This document shows, piece by piece, positions 1 through 8,110 of a stretch of 64,000 nucleotides of DNA. The stretch lies in contig NZ_JABBFX010000001.1 in NCBI RefSeq assembly GCF_012927085.1, forward strand, positions 3,286,001 through 3,350,000, in the 5' to 3' direction. Origin of the DNA: Ramlibacter agri (GTDB lineage Bacteria; Pseudomonadota; Gammaproteobacteria; Burkholderiales; Burkholderiaceae_C). The position numbers and the translations under genes were made by a program. Within the stretch, counting starts at the first letter, position 1. Each line of letters opens with the position of its first letter. The notes beneath the pieces were generated by a model, which did no database searches, was not told where the DNA came from, and saw only the letters and a list, made by a program, of their open reading frames with translations.

Positions 1-48
1 TGATGACTGCGGGGGAACTCACGGCGTCATTGTGCCTGCCCCGGGTGC

Positions 49-3000
49 TCAGAGTTGCGCCGCCAACAAAACGGCCGCATGCACGGCCTCCCGCTGCGCC
101 CCATCATGGATCTGGTGCCGGCAGCTCGTGCCGTCCGCCACCACGATCGCGTCCGGCGCGGAGCGCACCGCCGGCAGCAGGCTCAGTTCGGCCATCTGCA
201 TCGACACCGCATGATGCTTCGCTTCGTAGCCGAAGCTGCCGGCCATGCCGCAGCAGCTCGATTCGATCAGCTGCGGCTGCGCGCCCGGGATGAGCTTGAG
301 AACTTCCAGCACCGGCAACACCGCGCCGAAAGCCTTCTGGTGGCAGTGGCCGTGCACCAGCAGCGGCTGGGCCAGCGGCTTCAGGCGCGCGCGCAGCGGC
401 TCCAGTCGGCCGCCGGCCGCTTCACGGGCCAGGAATTCCTCCAGCAGCAGCGCCTGCCTGGCCAGCGCCTGCGCCGGCGCGCCGAAGCCCATGGCCGTCA
501 TCTCGTCGCGCAGGGTCAGCAGGCAGGACGGCTCGAGGCCGACGATGGCGATGCCCTGGTCCACGAAAGGCTGCAGCGCGGCGAGCAGCTCGCCGGCCTT
601 GGCCTTGGCTTCGTCCACCATGCCGCTGGCCAGGTAGGTGCGGCCGCAGCACAGGTGCTTGCCGTCGCCGCCTTGCCTGGCCGCGACGTGCACCGTGTAG
701 CCGCCCGCCTGCAGCACCCGCAGCGCAGCGCGGGCGTTGTCCGACTCGAAGAAGCCGTTGAAGGTGTCGACGAACAGCACCACCGGCTTGGCAGCGGCCA
801 GCACTTCATCGCGCGTGGCGCCATGCGCTTCGCCGCTGAAGAAGTGATCTCCCTGCCACTCGGGCAGGCTGCGCTTCGCCGAGAAACCCAGCAGCTTCTC
901 GCCCAGCGTCGCCAGCAAGGGAACGCGATTGCGCAGGTTCAGCAGGCCGGCGAACTTCGCGGCCTGGGCCGCGTAATCCGGCAAGCGTGCGATCAGCTTG
1001 TCCTTCAGCGACCAACCGTTCTTCTGCCGGTCCGCGTGCAGGAACTCGATCTTCATGCGCGCCATGTCGACCCCGGTGGGGCAGTCGCGCTTGCAGCCTT
1101 TGCAGGAGACGCACAAGTCCATCGCTTCGCGAACTTCCGCGCTCGCCAGGCCGTCGGCGCCGAGCTGGCCGCTGACCGCCAGCCGCAGCGTGTTGGCGCG
1201 GCCGCGCGTCAGGTGCTGCTCGTCGCGCGTCACGCGGTAGCTGGGGCACATGGTGCCGGCGTCGAACTTGCGGCAGTGGCCATTGTTGTTGCACATCTCC
1301 ACGGCCTTGGCGAAGCCATGGGCGGGGTCGCCGCCGGTGCCGGGCGCCGTGGTCTGCTCGGTGGCCGGGTCGTTCTGCACGTCCCAGGCGCTCCAGTCCA
1401 GCGCCGTTTTGAGCGGGATGACCTTGTACGAGGGCGGGAAGCGCATCAGCCGCGTGTCGTCCATGCGCGGCGGGTTGACGATGCGCTGCGGGCACAGCAG
1501 GCCCAGCGGGTCGAACATGCGCTTGATCTCGCCGAAGGCGGCGTCGATGGCAGGCCCGAACTGCCACTGGATCCACTCGCCGCGGCACAGGCCGTCGCCG
1601 TGCTCGCCCGAATAAGCGCCCTTGTACTTGCGCACCAGCGCCGAGGCTTCCTCCGCGATGGCGCGCATCTCCGGCGCGCCGTTGCGCCGCATGTCCAGGA
1701 TGGGCCGCACATGCAGCGTTCCGACCGAGGCGTGCGCGTACCAGGTGCCCTTGGTGCCGTGCTTGCGGAACACCTGGGTGAGGGCCTCGGTGTATTCGGC
1801 CAGGTGCTGCAGCGGCACCGCGCAGTCCTCGATGAAGGACACCGGCTTGCCGTCGCCCTTGAGGCTCATCATGATGTTGAGGCCGGCCTTGCGCACTTCC
1901 CACAGGGCTTTCTGCGGACCTTCCTCCGGCATCAGCACCACCGAGCCGGGCAGGCCCAGGTCGCCCATCAGCTGTTCCAGGTCCTTCAGCTTGCGCGTGA
2001 GCGCGGCGCGGTCGGCGCCGGCGAATTCGACCAGCAGCAGCGCTTCGGGCTCGCCGATGAGGGCGCTGCGCACCGTGGGCGCGAAGGCCGGGTTCTGCAG
2101 CGACAGCTCGATCATCGTGCGGTCGACGAGTTCGACCGCGGTCAGCGTGCCGTCGGCGCCCAGCTTGACGATGTGCTGGGCCGAATCCATCGCCTTGTAG
2201 AAGCTGGCGAAGTTCACCACGCCCAGCACCTTGGCGCGCGGCAGCTCCGACAGTTGCAGCTTCAGGCTGCGCGTCAAGGCGAGCGTGCCTTCGCTGCCCA
2301 CCAGCAGGTGGGCCAGGTTGACGCTGCCGTCCTGCGTGTAGGGCCGCTCGTTCTGGTTGTGGAAGACGTCCAGGTTGTAGCCGGCGACGCGGCGCAGCAC
2401 CTTGGGCCAGCGTGCCTCGATTTCGGGCTGCAGGTTCCAGGCGAGCTCGCGCACCTTCTCGCCGAGGGCGCGCGCGGTGCCGCTGGCCTGCTCGAACCGG
2501 CCGAAGTCGTGCAGCGTGCCATCGGACGTCCAGGCCTGCGCGCCGAGCACGTTGTGCACCATGTTGCCGTAGGCGATGCTGCGGCTGCCGCAGGAGTTGT
2601 TGCCCGCCATGCCGCCCAGTGTGGCCTGCGCGGATGTCGAGACGTCCACCGGGTACCAGAGCCCGGTCTTCTTCAGGTGGGCGTTCAGGTGGTCCAGCAC
2701 GATGCCGGGTTCCACCGTTGCGGTGCGCTCCTGCTCGTTCACTTCCAGCACGTTGCGCACGTGCTTGGAGAAGTCGATGACGAGGCCGGCGCCCACGGTC
2801 TGGCCGCACTGGCTGGTGCCGCCGCCGCGCGGGACGATGGGGACCTTCAGTTCGCGGCAGATGTCCAGCGCCAGGCGCGCGTCGGCTGCCGAACGCGGCA
2901 CGAACACGCCGAGCGGCATCACCTGGTAGATCGACGCATCGGTGGCATAGCGGCCGCGGTCCGCCGGCGAGAACAGCACCTCGCCTTGCGTTTCGCTTGC

Positions 3001-3108
3001 CAGGCGCTGGGCCAGGCGGCCGGCGACTTCGTTGCTGGCGCGCGCGACATCGTCGTAGGCCGTGCCGGCGTTCGCGCGCGTGACGTGCAGGGGCAGCGGG
3101 GCGTTCAT
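49..3108 (-). CDS. FAD-binding / Fe-S 2-hydroxyacid dehydrogenase (YdiJ-like)
   Basis: Predicted 1019 residues, matching the roughly 1018 of E. coli YdiJ (D-2-hydroxyglutarate dehydrogenase) and the GlcD plus GlcF fusion architecture. The N-terminal half is a PCMH-type FAD domain with VPRGGGTSQCG near residue 95, followed by an FAD-oxidase C domain. Two 4Fe-4S motifs follow near residues 611 (CNNNGHC..MCP) and 669 (CVSCKGCKRDCP), then two CCG motifs near 819 and 952, typical of GlpC/GlcF electron-transfer domains. It likely oxidises a D-2-hydroxyacid (glycolate, D-lactate or 2-hydroxyglutarate) and passes electrons to the membrane pool. The ATG start overlaps the gntR stop as ATGA. Substrate is not decided by sequence; the glyoxylate-type aminotransferase next door favours a C2 or C3 acid. 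Bases 1-48 downstream hold no recognisable gene. Confidence 0.88.
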   Translation of the reverse strand: MNAPLPLHVTRANAGTAYDDVARASNEVAGRLAQRLASETQGEVLFSPADRGRYATDASIYQVMPLGVFVPRSAADARLALDICRELKVPIVPRGGGTSQCGQTVGAGLVIDFSKHVRNVLEVNEQERTATVEPGIVLDHLNAHLKKTGLWYPVDVSTSAQATLGGMAGNNSCGSRSIAYGNMVHNVLGAQAWTSDGTLHDFGRFEQASGTARALGEKVRELAWNLQPEIEARWPKVLRRVAGYNLDVFHNQNERPYTQDGSVNLAHLLVGSEGTLALTRSLKLQLSELPRAKVLGVVNFASFYKAMDSAQHIVKLGADGTLTAVELVDRTMIELSLQNPAFAPTVRSALIGEPEALLLVEFAGADRAALTRKLKDLEQLMGDLGLPGSVVLMPEEGPQKALWEVRKAGLNIMMSLKGDGKPVSFIEDCAVPLQHLAEYTEALTQVFRKHGTKGTWYAHASVGTLHVRPILDMRRNGAPEMRAIAEEASALVRKYKGAYSGEHGDGLCRGEWIQWQFGPAIDAAFGEIKRMFDPLGLLCPQRIVNPPRMDDTRLMRFPPSYKVIPLKTALDWSAWDVQNDPATEQTTAPGTGGDPAHGFAKAVEMCNNNGHCRKFDAGTMCPSYRVTRDEQHLTRGRANTLRLAVSGQLGADGLASAEVREAMDLCVSCKGCKRDCPTGVDMARMKIEFLHADRQKNGWSLKDKLIARLPDYAAQAAKFAGLLNLRNRVPLLATLGEKLLGFSAKRSLPEWQGDHFFSGEAHGATRDEVLAAAKPVVLFVDTFNGFFESDNARAALRVLQAGGYTVHVAARQGGDGKHLCCGRTYLASGMVDEAKAKAGELLAALQPFVDQGIAIVGLEPSCLLTLRDEMTAMGFGAPAQALARQALLLEEFLAREAAGGRLEPLRARLKPLAQPLLVHGHCHQKAFGAVLPVLEVLKLIPGAQPQLIESSCCGMAGSFGYEAKHHAVSMQMAELSLLPAVRSAPDAIVVADGTSCRHQIHDGAQREAVHAAVLLAAQL

Positions 3109-3794
3109 CGTGCGCCTCCCAGCGCCACCAGGCCGGCGCGCAGCTGTTCCAGCACCACGTCGCGCTTGTTCGCCAGGTGCGTGAGCAGCACTTCGCGCAT
3201 CGCGGCGCCATCGTGCTTGGCCAGGGCTTCGATCATCCGTTCGTGTTCCTTCATGGCGCGCTTCCACTTCTCCTCGTCCTGGTTGGAGCGGAAACGCAGG
3301 GCTTGCAGGCGCGCATTGACCTGCTGGTAGACGGAGGACAGCACCGGGTTGCGGGCCGCGGCGCTGATGGCGCTGTGGATGCGCGCGTTGATGCTGTAGT
3401 AGGTCGAAAGGTCGCGCCGCGTGTAGGCGGCCAGCATCTCGAAGTGCATGGCCTGGATCTCGGCCAGTTCCTGCGGCGTGATGCGCTGGGCCGCCAGTTC
3501 GCCGCACTGGGCCTCCAGGCCGGCCATGACCTCGAAAGTATTCAGGATGTCCGCCTCGCTCAGCGACACGGCCACCGCGCCGCGATTGGGCAGCAGCTCC
3601 ACCAGGCCTTCGGCGGCGAGCATCTTGATGGCTTCGCGCAGGGGCGTGCGCGAGACGTTCAGCAGCTCGGAGAGCTCGCGTTCATTGAGCTTGGCGCCCG
3701 GGGCGATGCGGCCTTCCACCAGCATCTGGCGAAGCCGCTGGGCCGCCTGCTCGTGCAGGCTGGCACGCGGGATGGGAATGACTTCAGCGCTCAT
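3105..3794 (-). CDS. GntR family transcriptional regulator (FCD/FadR subfamily)
   Basis: A 229-residue protein with an N-terminal winged HTH (LHEQAAQRLRQMLVEGRI, then LSELLNVSRTPLREAIKML) and a helical C-terminal FCD ligand domain, usually a sensor of small carboxylic acids. It is co-transcribed with the FAD/Fe-S dehydrogenase (ATGA overlap) and divergent from the aminotransferase operon, so it probably controls both. The ATG at 3794 is chosen. A TTG at 3815 would add seven residues and sits just after AGGA, and no strong ribosome site precedes the ATG, so the start is uncertain. A TTGTATGCAA element lies directly upstream. Confidence 0.88.
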   Translation of the reverse strand: MSAEVIPIPRASLHEQAAQRLRQMLVEGRIAPGAKLNERELSELLNVSRTPLREAIKMLAAEGLVELLPNRGAVAVSLSEADILNTFEVMAGLEAQCGELAAQRITPQELAEIQAMHFEMLAAYTRRDLSTYYSINARIHSAISAAARNPVLSSVYQQVNARLQALRFRSNQDEEKWKRAMKEHERMIEALAKHDGAAMREVLLTHLANKRDVVLEQLRAGLVALGGAR

Positions 3795-3805
3795 GGGTTC
3801 ACATT

Positions 3806-3815
3806 TTGTATGCAA
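3806..3815. promoter_or_regulatory. Candidate GntR operator copy 1
   Basis: The sequence is TTGTATGCAA, a near-palindrome of the kind bound by FCD-type GntR regulators. It sits just upstream of the gntR ATG and is repeated exactly 64 bp away. Binding here would fit autoregulation; this is inference from sequence and position. Confidence 0.6.
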
Positions 3816-3869
3816 ATTCCTGATGGTGCAAACCCCAATTTCTACCTAAATGGTCTTGACAAGGGAATT

Positions 3870-3879
3870 TTGTATGCAA
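3870..3879. promoter_or_regulatory. Candidate GntR operator copy 2, overlapping a start codon
   Basis: The second exact copy of TTGTATGCAA. The ATG inside it is the best start codon of the aminotransferase, being 8 nt after AAGGGA. A bound regulator would therefore cover the translation start region. The copies are 64 bp apart, about six helical turns, which would place two dimers on one DNA face. Confidence 0.6.
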
Positions 3880-5121
3880 AAAATGCCCGCCATGCTGACC
3901 CTCGACTTCCACCCCACCGGCCGCCATTTCCTGCAGATCCCGGGCCCGTCGCCGGTGCCGGACCGCATCCTGCGGGCCATGAGCCTGCCCACCATCGACC
4001 ACCGCGGCCCCGAGTTCGGCGTGCTGGGCCTGCGCGTGATCCAGGGCATCCAGCAGATCTTCCAGACGAAGCAGCCGGTCATCATCTATCCCGCTTCCGG
4101 CACCGGTGCCTGGGAGGCCGCCCTGGCCAACACGCTGAGCCCCGGCGACCACGTGCTGATGTACGAGACCGGCCACTTCGCCACGCTGTGGCAGAAGATG
4201 GCCACGCGCCTGGGCGTGAAGACCGAGTTCCTCGGCCTGCCCGGCGTGGAAGGCTGGCGCCGCGGCGTGCAGGCCCACCTGATCGAGGAGCGCCTGAAGG
4301 CCGACAAGGAACACTCGATCAAGGCCGTGTGTGTGGTCCACAACGAGACCTCCACCGGCGCGACCAGCAACATCCTGGCCGTGCGCCGCGCCATCGATGC
4401 GGCCAAGCACCCGGCGCTGCTGATGGTGGACACCATTTCCGGCCTGGCCTCCGCCGAATACAAGCATGACGAGTGGGGCGTGGACGTCACCGTCAGCGGC
4501 TCGCAGAAGGGCCTGATGCTGCCGCCGGGCATCAGCTTCAATGCGGTCTCGCCCAAGGCCATCGAGGCCAGCAAGCACGCCAAGCTGCCCAAGGCCTTCT
4601 GGGCCTGGGACGAGATCATCGAGATGAACAAGGGCGGTTACTGGCCTTACACGCCCAACACCAACCTGCTGTACGGCCTGGCCGAAGCCTGCGACATGCT
4701 GCTGGACCCCACCTTCGGCGGCCTGCAAGGCACCTTCGCGCGCCACCAGCGCTGGGCCGAGGGCGTGCGCAGCGCCGTCAAGGCCTGGGGCCTGGAGATC
4801 CAGTGCGTCGAGGCTGCGTCCTATTCGCCGGTGCTGACCGGCGTGATCATGCCCGAGGGCGTCGATGCCGACGCCGTGCGCAAGCTGATCTACGAACGCT
4901 TCGACCTGTCGCTGGGCACGGGCCTGGGCAAGGTCAAGGGCCGCATGTTCCGCATCGGCCACCTGGGCGACTGCAACGACCTGACGCTGATGGCGGCGCT
5001 CTCGGGCTGCGAGATGGGCCTGAAGCTCGCCGGCGTCAAGCTGGCCGGCTCCGGCGTCGCCGCGGCCATGGAGTACTTCGCCGGGCACCCGGTCCAGCTG
5101 CCCATGAAGAAGGCTGCTTAA
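3874..5121 (+). CDS. Class V aminotransferase (serine/alanine-glyoxylate type)
   Basis: A 415-residue PLP enzyme of the AGXT/SgaA group. It shows the N-terminal FLQIPGPSPVP motif, IDHRGPEF, the HNETSTGA stretch, and SGSQKGL with the probable PLP lysine at residue 212. The family moves an amino group from serine, alanine or similar donors to glyoxylate, giving glycine. The ATG at 3874 is preferred because AAGGGA (3861-3866) precedes it; an ATG at 3850 lacks a ribosome site. It is first in a plus-strand operon with a Bug receptor, CoA-transferase and enoyl-CoA hydratase. With the divergent 2-hydroxyacid dehydrogenase it suggests glycolate/glyoxylate handling, although the exact substrates are not known. 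Confidence 0.88.
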   Translation: MQKMPAMLTLDFHPTGRHFLQIPGPSPVPDRILRAMSLPTIDHRGPEFGVLGLRVIQGIQQIFQTKQPVIIYPASGTGAWEAALANTLSPGDHVLMYETGHFATLWQKMATRLGVKTEFLGLPGVEGWRRGVQAHLIEERLKADKEHSIKAVCVVHNETSTGATSNILAVRRAIDAAKHPALLMVDTISGLASAEYKHDEWGVDVTVSGSQKGLMLPPGISFNAVSPKAIEASKHAKLPKAFWAWDEIIEMNKGGYWPYTPNTNLLYGLAEACDMLLDPTFGGLQGTFARHQRWAEGVRSAVKAWGLEIQCVEAASYSPVLTGVIMPEGVDADAVRKLIYERFDLSLGTGLGKVKGRMFRIGHLGDCNDLTLMAALSGCEMGLKLAGVKLAGSGVAAAMEYFAGHPVQLPMKKAA

Positions 5122-5157
5122 GTTTCCGACTCGCAAACCACCATCAGGAGAGAGACC

Positions 5158-6123
5158 ATGCAACGTAGAACGTTCATTGCCGGCGCCGCCGCGACCGTGG
5201 CCCTGCCCACGCTGCGGGCGCAGAACCTGCCGACCGGCACGGTGCGCATCATCGTCGGCTTCGCCCCTGGTGGAGGCACGGACCTGCTCGGCCGCGTGAT
5301 CGGCCAGAAGCTGCAGGAGATGTGGAAGACGACGGTGATCGTGGAGAACCGCGCGGGCGCTTCGGGCGCCATCGCCTCCGACTACGTGGCCAAGCAGCCG
5401 GCCGATGGCACGGTGCTGCACATGGCGCACATCAACAGCCATGCCATCGTTCCCAACCTGCAGAAGGTGGGCTACGACCCGATCAAGGACTTCCAGCCGA
5501 TCGTGCTGGTGGGCGTGACGCCCAACCTGCTGATCTGCGGCCAGATGCAGCCCGCCAAGACGGTGAAGGACCTGGTGGAGCTTTGCAAGAAGAACCCGGG
5601 GCAGGTGAGCTTCGGCTCCGCCGGCACCGGCAGCGCCCAGCACCTGGCGCTGGAGATGTTCATGCTGCAGGCCGGCGTGAAAGCGATCCACGTGCCTTAC
5701 AAGGGCTCCGGCCCCATGCTGACCGACCTGATCGGCGGCCAGGTGCAGTACAGCTTCGACACGATGACGGCCGCCACGCCGCACGTGAAGAACGGCAAGG
5801 CCGTGGCCATCGCGCAGACGCGCCTGAAGCGCGCGGCCGGCCACCCCACCGTGCCGACGATGGCCGAATCGGGTTTCCCCAACTTCGAAGCCACCACCTG
5901 GTACGGCCTGGTCGGCCCGGCCAAGATGCCGGTGGCCATGGCCAGGCGCATGAACGAGGACGTCAACAAGGTGCTGCTGATGCCCGACGTCATGGAGAAG
6001 CTGGAAGTGTCCGGCGCCGAGGACGGCGGTGGCTCGGTGGAGAAGTTCGCCGAGTTCATGAAGACCGAGCAGGTCAAGTGGGCCAAGGTGATCAAGGACG
6101 CTGGAGTGAAGGGCGAGGTGTGA
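5158..6123 (+). CDS. Bug/TctC-type periplasmic substrate-binding protein (orphan)
   Basis: A 321-residue receptor of the tripartite tricarboxylate transporter family. The N-terminus (MQRRTFIAGAAATVALPTLRAQ) is an export signal with an RR pair that may be Tat-like. The mature part begins with VRIIVGFAPGGGTDLLGR, then carries VENRAGASGAIASDYV and PYKGSGPMLTDLIGG, all typical of Bug proteins binding carboxylates. A strong ribosome site (CAGGAGAGAG) precedes the ATG. No tctA or tctB lies beside it, so it must share membrane subunits encoded elsewhere, possibly the set at 39.2-41.3 kb. Confidence 0.9.
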   Translation: MQRRTFIAGAAATVALPTLRAQNLPTGTVRIIVGFAPGGGTDLLGRVIGQKLQEMWKTTVIVENRAGASGAIASDYVAKQPADGTVLHMAHINSHAIVPNLQKVGYDPIKDFQPIVLVGVTPNLLICGQMQPAKTVKDLVELCKKNPGQVSFGSAGTGSAQHLALEMFMLQAGVKAIHVPYKGSGPMLTDLIGGQVQYSFDTMTAATPHVKNGKAVAIAQTRLKRAAGHPTVPTMAESGFPNFEATTWYGLVGPAKMPVAMARRMNEDVNKVLLMPDVMEKLEVSGAEDGGGSVEKFAEFMKTEQVKWAKVIKDAGVKGEV

Positions 6124-6125
6124 GC

Positions 6126-7340
6126 ATGGAAGGCAGTACCCAGCGGCCCTTGCCGCTGGCCAACGTGCGGGTCCTGGACATCAGCCAGGTGATGGCAGGC
6201 CCGTTCGCGTGCATGCTGCTCGGTGACCTGGGCGCGGACGTCATCAAGATCGAACCGCCCGGCACCGGCGACCAGACGCGCGGCTCCATGGGTTTCAAGA
6301 TGAAGGGACCCGACTCGCTCGGCTTCCTGAACATGAACCGCAACAAGCGCAGCGTGACGCTGGACCTCAAGTCGCCCGCGGGCAAGGAGGTGCTGCTGAC
6401 GCTGGCGAAGGACGCGGACATCCTCGTCGAGAACTACCGGCCCGGTGCGCTGAAGCGCATGGGCCTGGGCTACGAGGTGTTGAAGGAGATCAATCCGCGG
6501 CTGGTCTACACCAGCATCTCCGGCTTCGGCCAGACCGGCCCCTGGGCCGACCGCCCCGGCTTCGACCTGATGGCGCAGGCCATGAGCGGCGTGATGAGCG
6601 TGACCGGCTACCCCGACAGCCCGCCGGTGAAGGCCGGCGTGCCGGTGGCCGACATCGGTTGCGCGCTGTTCGCGATCTACGCGACGCTGGCCGCCTACAT
6701 CGGCGCCAAGAACACGGGGCAGGGCCAGTACATCGACGCGTCGCTGTTCGAGACGGCGATGGCCTTCTCGGTGTGGGACACCTGCGACTGGTGGGGCACC
6801 GGCAAGCCGCCGCAGCCGCTGGGCACGTCCAACAAGATGACCGCGCCGTACCAGGCCATGGCCTGCAGCGACGGCCACTTCGTGATGGGTGCCAACAACC
6901 AGAAGCTGTGGGTGCAGCTGTGCGAGCTGATGGACCGGCGCGAGCTGCTGGACGACCCGCGCTTCACCAACATCGCGAACCGCCTGGCCAACCGGCAGGC
7001 CTTGCAGGACGAACTGGAGAAGTCCTTCAAGACCAACACCAAGGACTACTGGGTGGAGAGGCTGCTGGCCGCCGGCCTGCCCGCGGGCCCCATCCTCAGC
7101 TACCCCGAGGCTTTCGGGAGCGAGCACGCGAAGGTGCGCGGCATGCGGATGGAGATCGACCATCCCATCGAAGGCAAGGTGCCCAACATCGGCTTTGCGG
7201 TGAAGCTCTCCGGCACGCCGCAGCAGGTGCGCCGGCATCCGCCGCTGCTGGGCGAGCACAACGAGGAAGTGCTGCAGGAGATCGGCATGAGCCGCGAGGA
7301 CCTGGCGCGCCTGCGGGCCGCGGGAGCCTTCGGGTCGTGA
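6126..7340 (+). CDS. Family III (CaiB/BaiF) CoA-transferase
   Basis: A 404-residue enzyme with the family III opening VRVLDISQVMAGPFACMLLG, followed by LGADVIKIEPPGTGDQTRG. The predicted catalytic aspartate is residue 176 in GVPVADIGCAL. The C-terminal block RRHPPLLGEHNEEVLQEIG is also typical. Family III enzymes transfer CoA between carboxylic acids. The gene follows the Bug receptor by 2 nt and overlaps the hydratase by GTGA, so the product probably activates the imported acid. Its substrate differs from that of the frc product later in the window; the LHLCLG region of Frc is absent. Confidence 0.9.
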   Translation: MEGSTQRPLPLANVRVLDISQVMAGPFACMLLGDLGADVIKIEPPGTGDQTRGSMGFKMKGPDSLGFLNMNRNKRSVTLDLKSPAGKEVLLTLAKDADILVENYRPGALKRMGLGYEVLKEINPRLVYTSISGFGQTGPWADRPGFDLMAQAMSGVMSVTGYPDSPPVKAGVPVADIGCALFAIYATLAAYIGAKNTGQGQYIDASLFETAMAFSVWDTCDWWGTGKPPQPLGTSNKMTAPYQAMACSDGHFVMGANNQKLWVQLCELMDRRELLDDPRFTNIANRLANRQALQDELEKSFKTNTKDYWVERLLAAGLPAGPILSYPEAFGSEHAKVRGMRMEIDHPIEGKVPNIGFAVKLSGTPQQVRRHPPLLGEHNEEVLQEIGMSREDLARLRAAGAFGS

Positions 7341-8110
7341 GCGGCGAAGTCCGCTTGCTGGTGGACGGCGGCGTCGCCTCCGTCACCTTCGACCGGCCCG
7401 AGGCGCGCAATGCGATGACCTGGGCGATGTACGAGCAGCTGCGCGCGATCTGCGAGCAGCTGCGCGGCGACGCCTCGGTGCGCGTGGTGCGCTTCCAGGG
7501 CGCGGGCGGCGAGGCCTTCGTGGCTGGGACCGATATCGCGCAGTTCCTGGATTTCCAGGGCGGCGAGGACGGTGTCGCGTACGAGCGGAAGATCGATGCC
7601 ACGGTGTCGCTCGTTGCTTCCTTGCCGATGCCTACCGTTGCCGTGGTGCAGGGCTGGTGCATCGGTGGCGGACTGGCGCTGGCGAGTGCCTGCGATTTTC
7701 GGATCGCGACGCCGGGCAGCAAGTTCGGCGTGCCGATCGCGCGGACCTTGGGGAATTGCCTGTCGATGGCGAACATCGCGGGCCTGGTTTCCTGCTTCGG
7801 CCGTCCGCGCGTGCAGCGCTTGTTGTTGCTGGCGGATTTGATCGGCGCCGAGGAGGCGTTGGCTTGCGGGTATTTGCTGGAGCTGCTGCCTGCCGAGTCT
7901 CTCGAAGCCTCGGCGTCCAAGCTGTGTTCCAGGCTCGCTTCGCTCGCGCCGGTGACGCAGGAGGTGAGCAAGGACGCATTGAACCGCCTTCTGCGCCACA
8001 GCCTGCCGGAGGCGGAGGACTTGATCCGGCGTTGCTATGGCAGTGCGGACTTCAAGGAAGGCGTGCAGGCTTTCGTCGGCAAGCGGCCGCCGGTTTGGTC
8101 GGGCCGGTAA
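7337..8110 (+). CDS. Enoyl-CoA hydratase/isomerase family protein
   Basis: A 257-residue crotonase-fold protein starting at a GTG that overlaps the CoA-transferase stop (GTGA). It has VTFDRPEARNAM at the N-terminus, an oxyanion-hole region GEAFVAGTDIAQFL and VQGWCIGGGLALASACDFRI. The usual second catalytic glutamate position holds GVPIARTLGNCLS instead, so the reaction may not be simple hydration. Translational coupling to the CoA-transferase implies it acts on the acyl-CoA made there. Its stop abuts that of the convergent quinone oxidoreductase gene. Confidence 0.85.
   Translation: MSGEVRLLVDGGVASVTFDRPEARNAMTWAMYEQLRAICEQLRGDASVRVVRFQGAGGEAFVAGTDIAQFLDFQGGEDGVAYERKIDATVSLVASLPMPTVAVVQGWCIGGGLALASACDFRIATPGSKFGVPIARTLGNCLSMANIAGLVSCFGRPRVQRLLLLADLIGAEEALACGYLLELLPAESLEASASKLCSRLASLAPVTQEVSKDALNRLLRHSLPEAEDLIRRCYGSADFKEGVQAFVGKRPPVWSGR

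Noticed and set aside
1..30. Possible minus-strand start of a further gene after the dehydrogenase (GTG at 22).
   Set aside because: Only seven codons are visible and there is no ribosome site; nothing supports it.
55..3330. A 1091-residue open frame on the plus strand opposite the FAD/Fe-S dehydrogenase.
   Set aside because: It is a GC-rich antisense frame with H/Q/R/A-biased composition and no domain; the minus strand encodes a full conserved enzyme.
3856..3884. TTGACA at 3856-3861 as the -35 box of the aminotransferase promoter.
   Set aside because: At 16-18 bp spacing the -10 position holds only AAAAAT inside the coding start, so the promoter would lie too close to the ATG.
3799..5844. 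A 681-residue minus-strand frame opposite the aminotransferase and Bug genes.
   Set aside because: It has low-complexity composition and no motifs, and the plus-strand genes are clear family members. Similar long antisense frames (for example 14698-17877, 30311-33412, 39011-41359, 48632-51700, 51135-53990, 59227-62151) were left out for the same reason.
6126..7340. The first family III CoA-transferase as a second formyl-CoA transferase.
   Set aside because: It lacks Frc-specific segments and is linked to a Bug receptor and hydratase rather than oxc.
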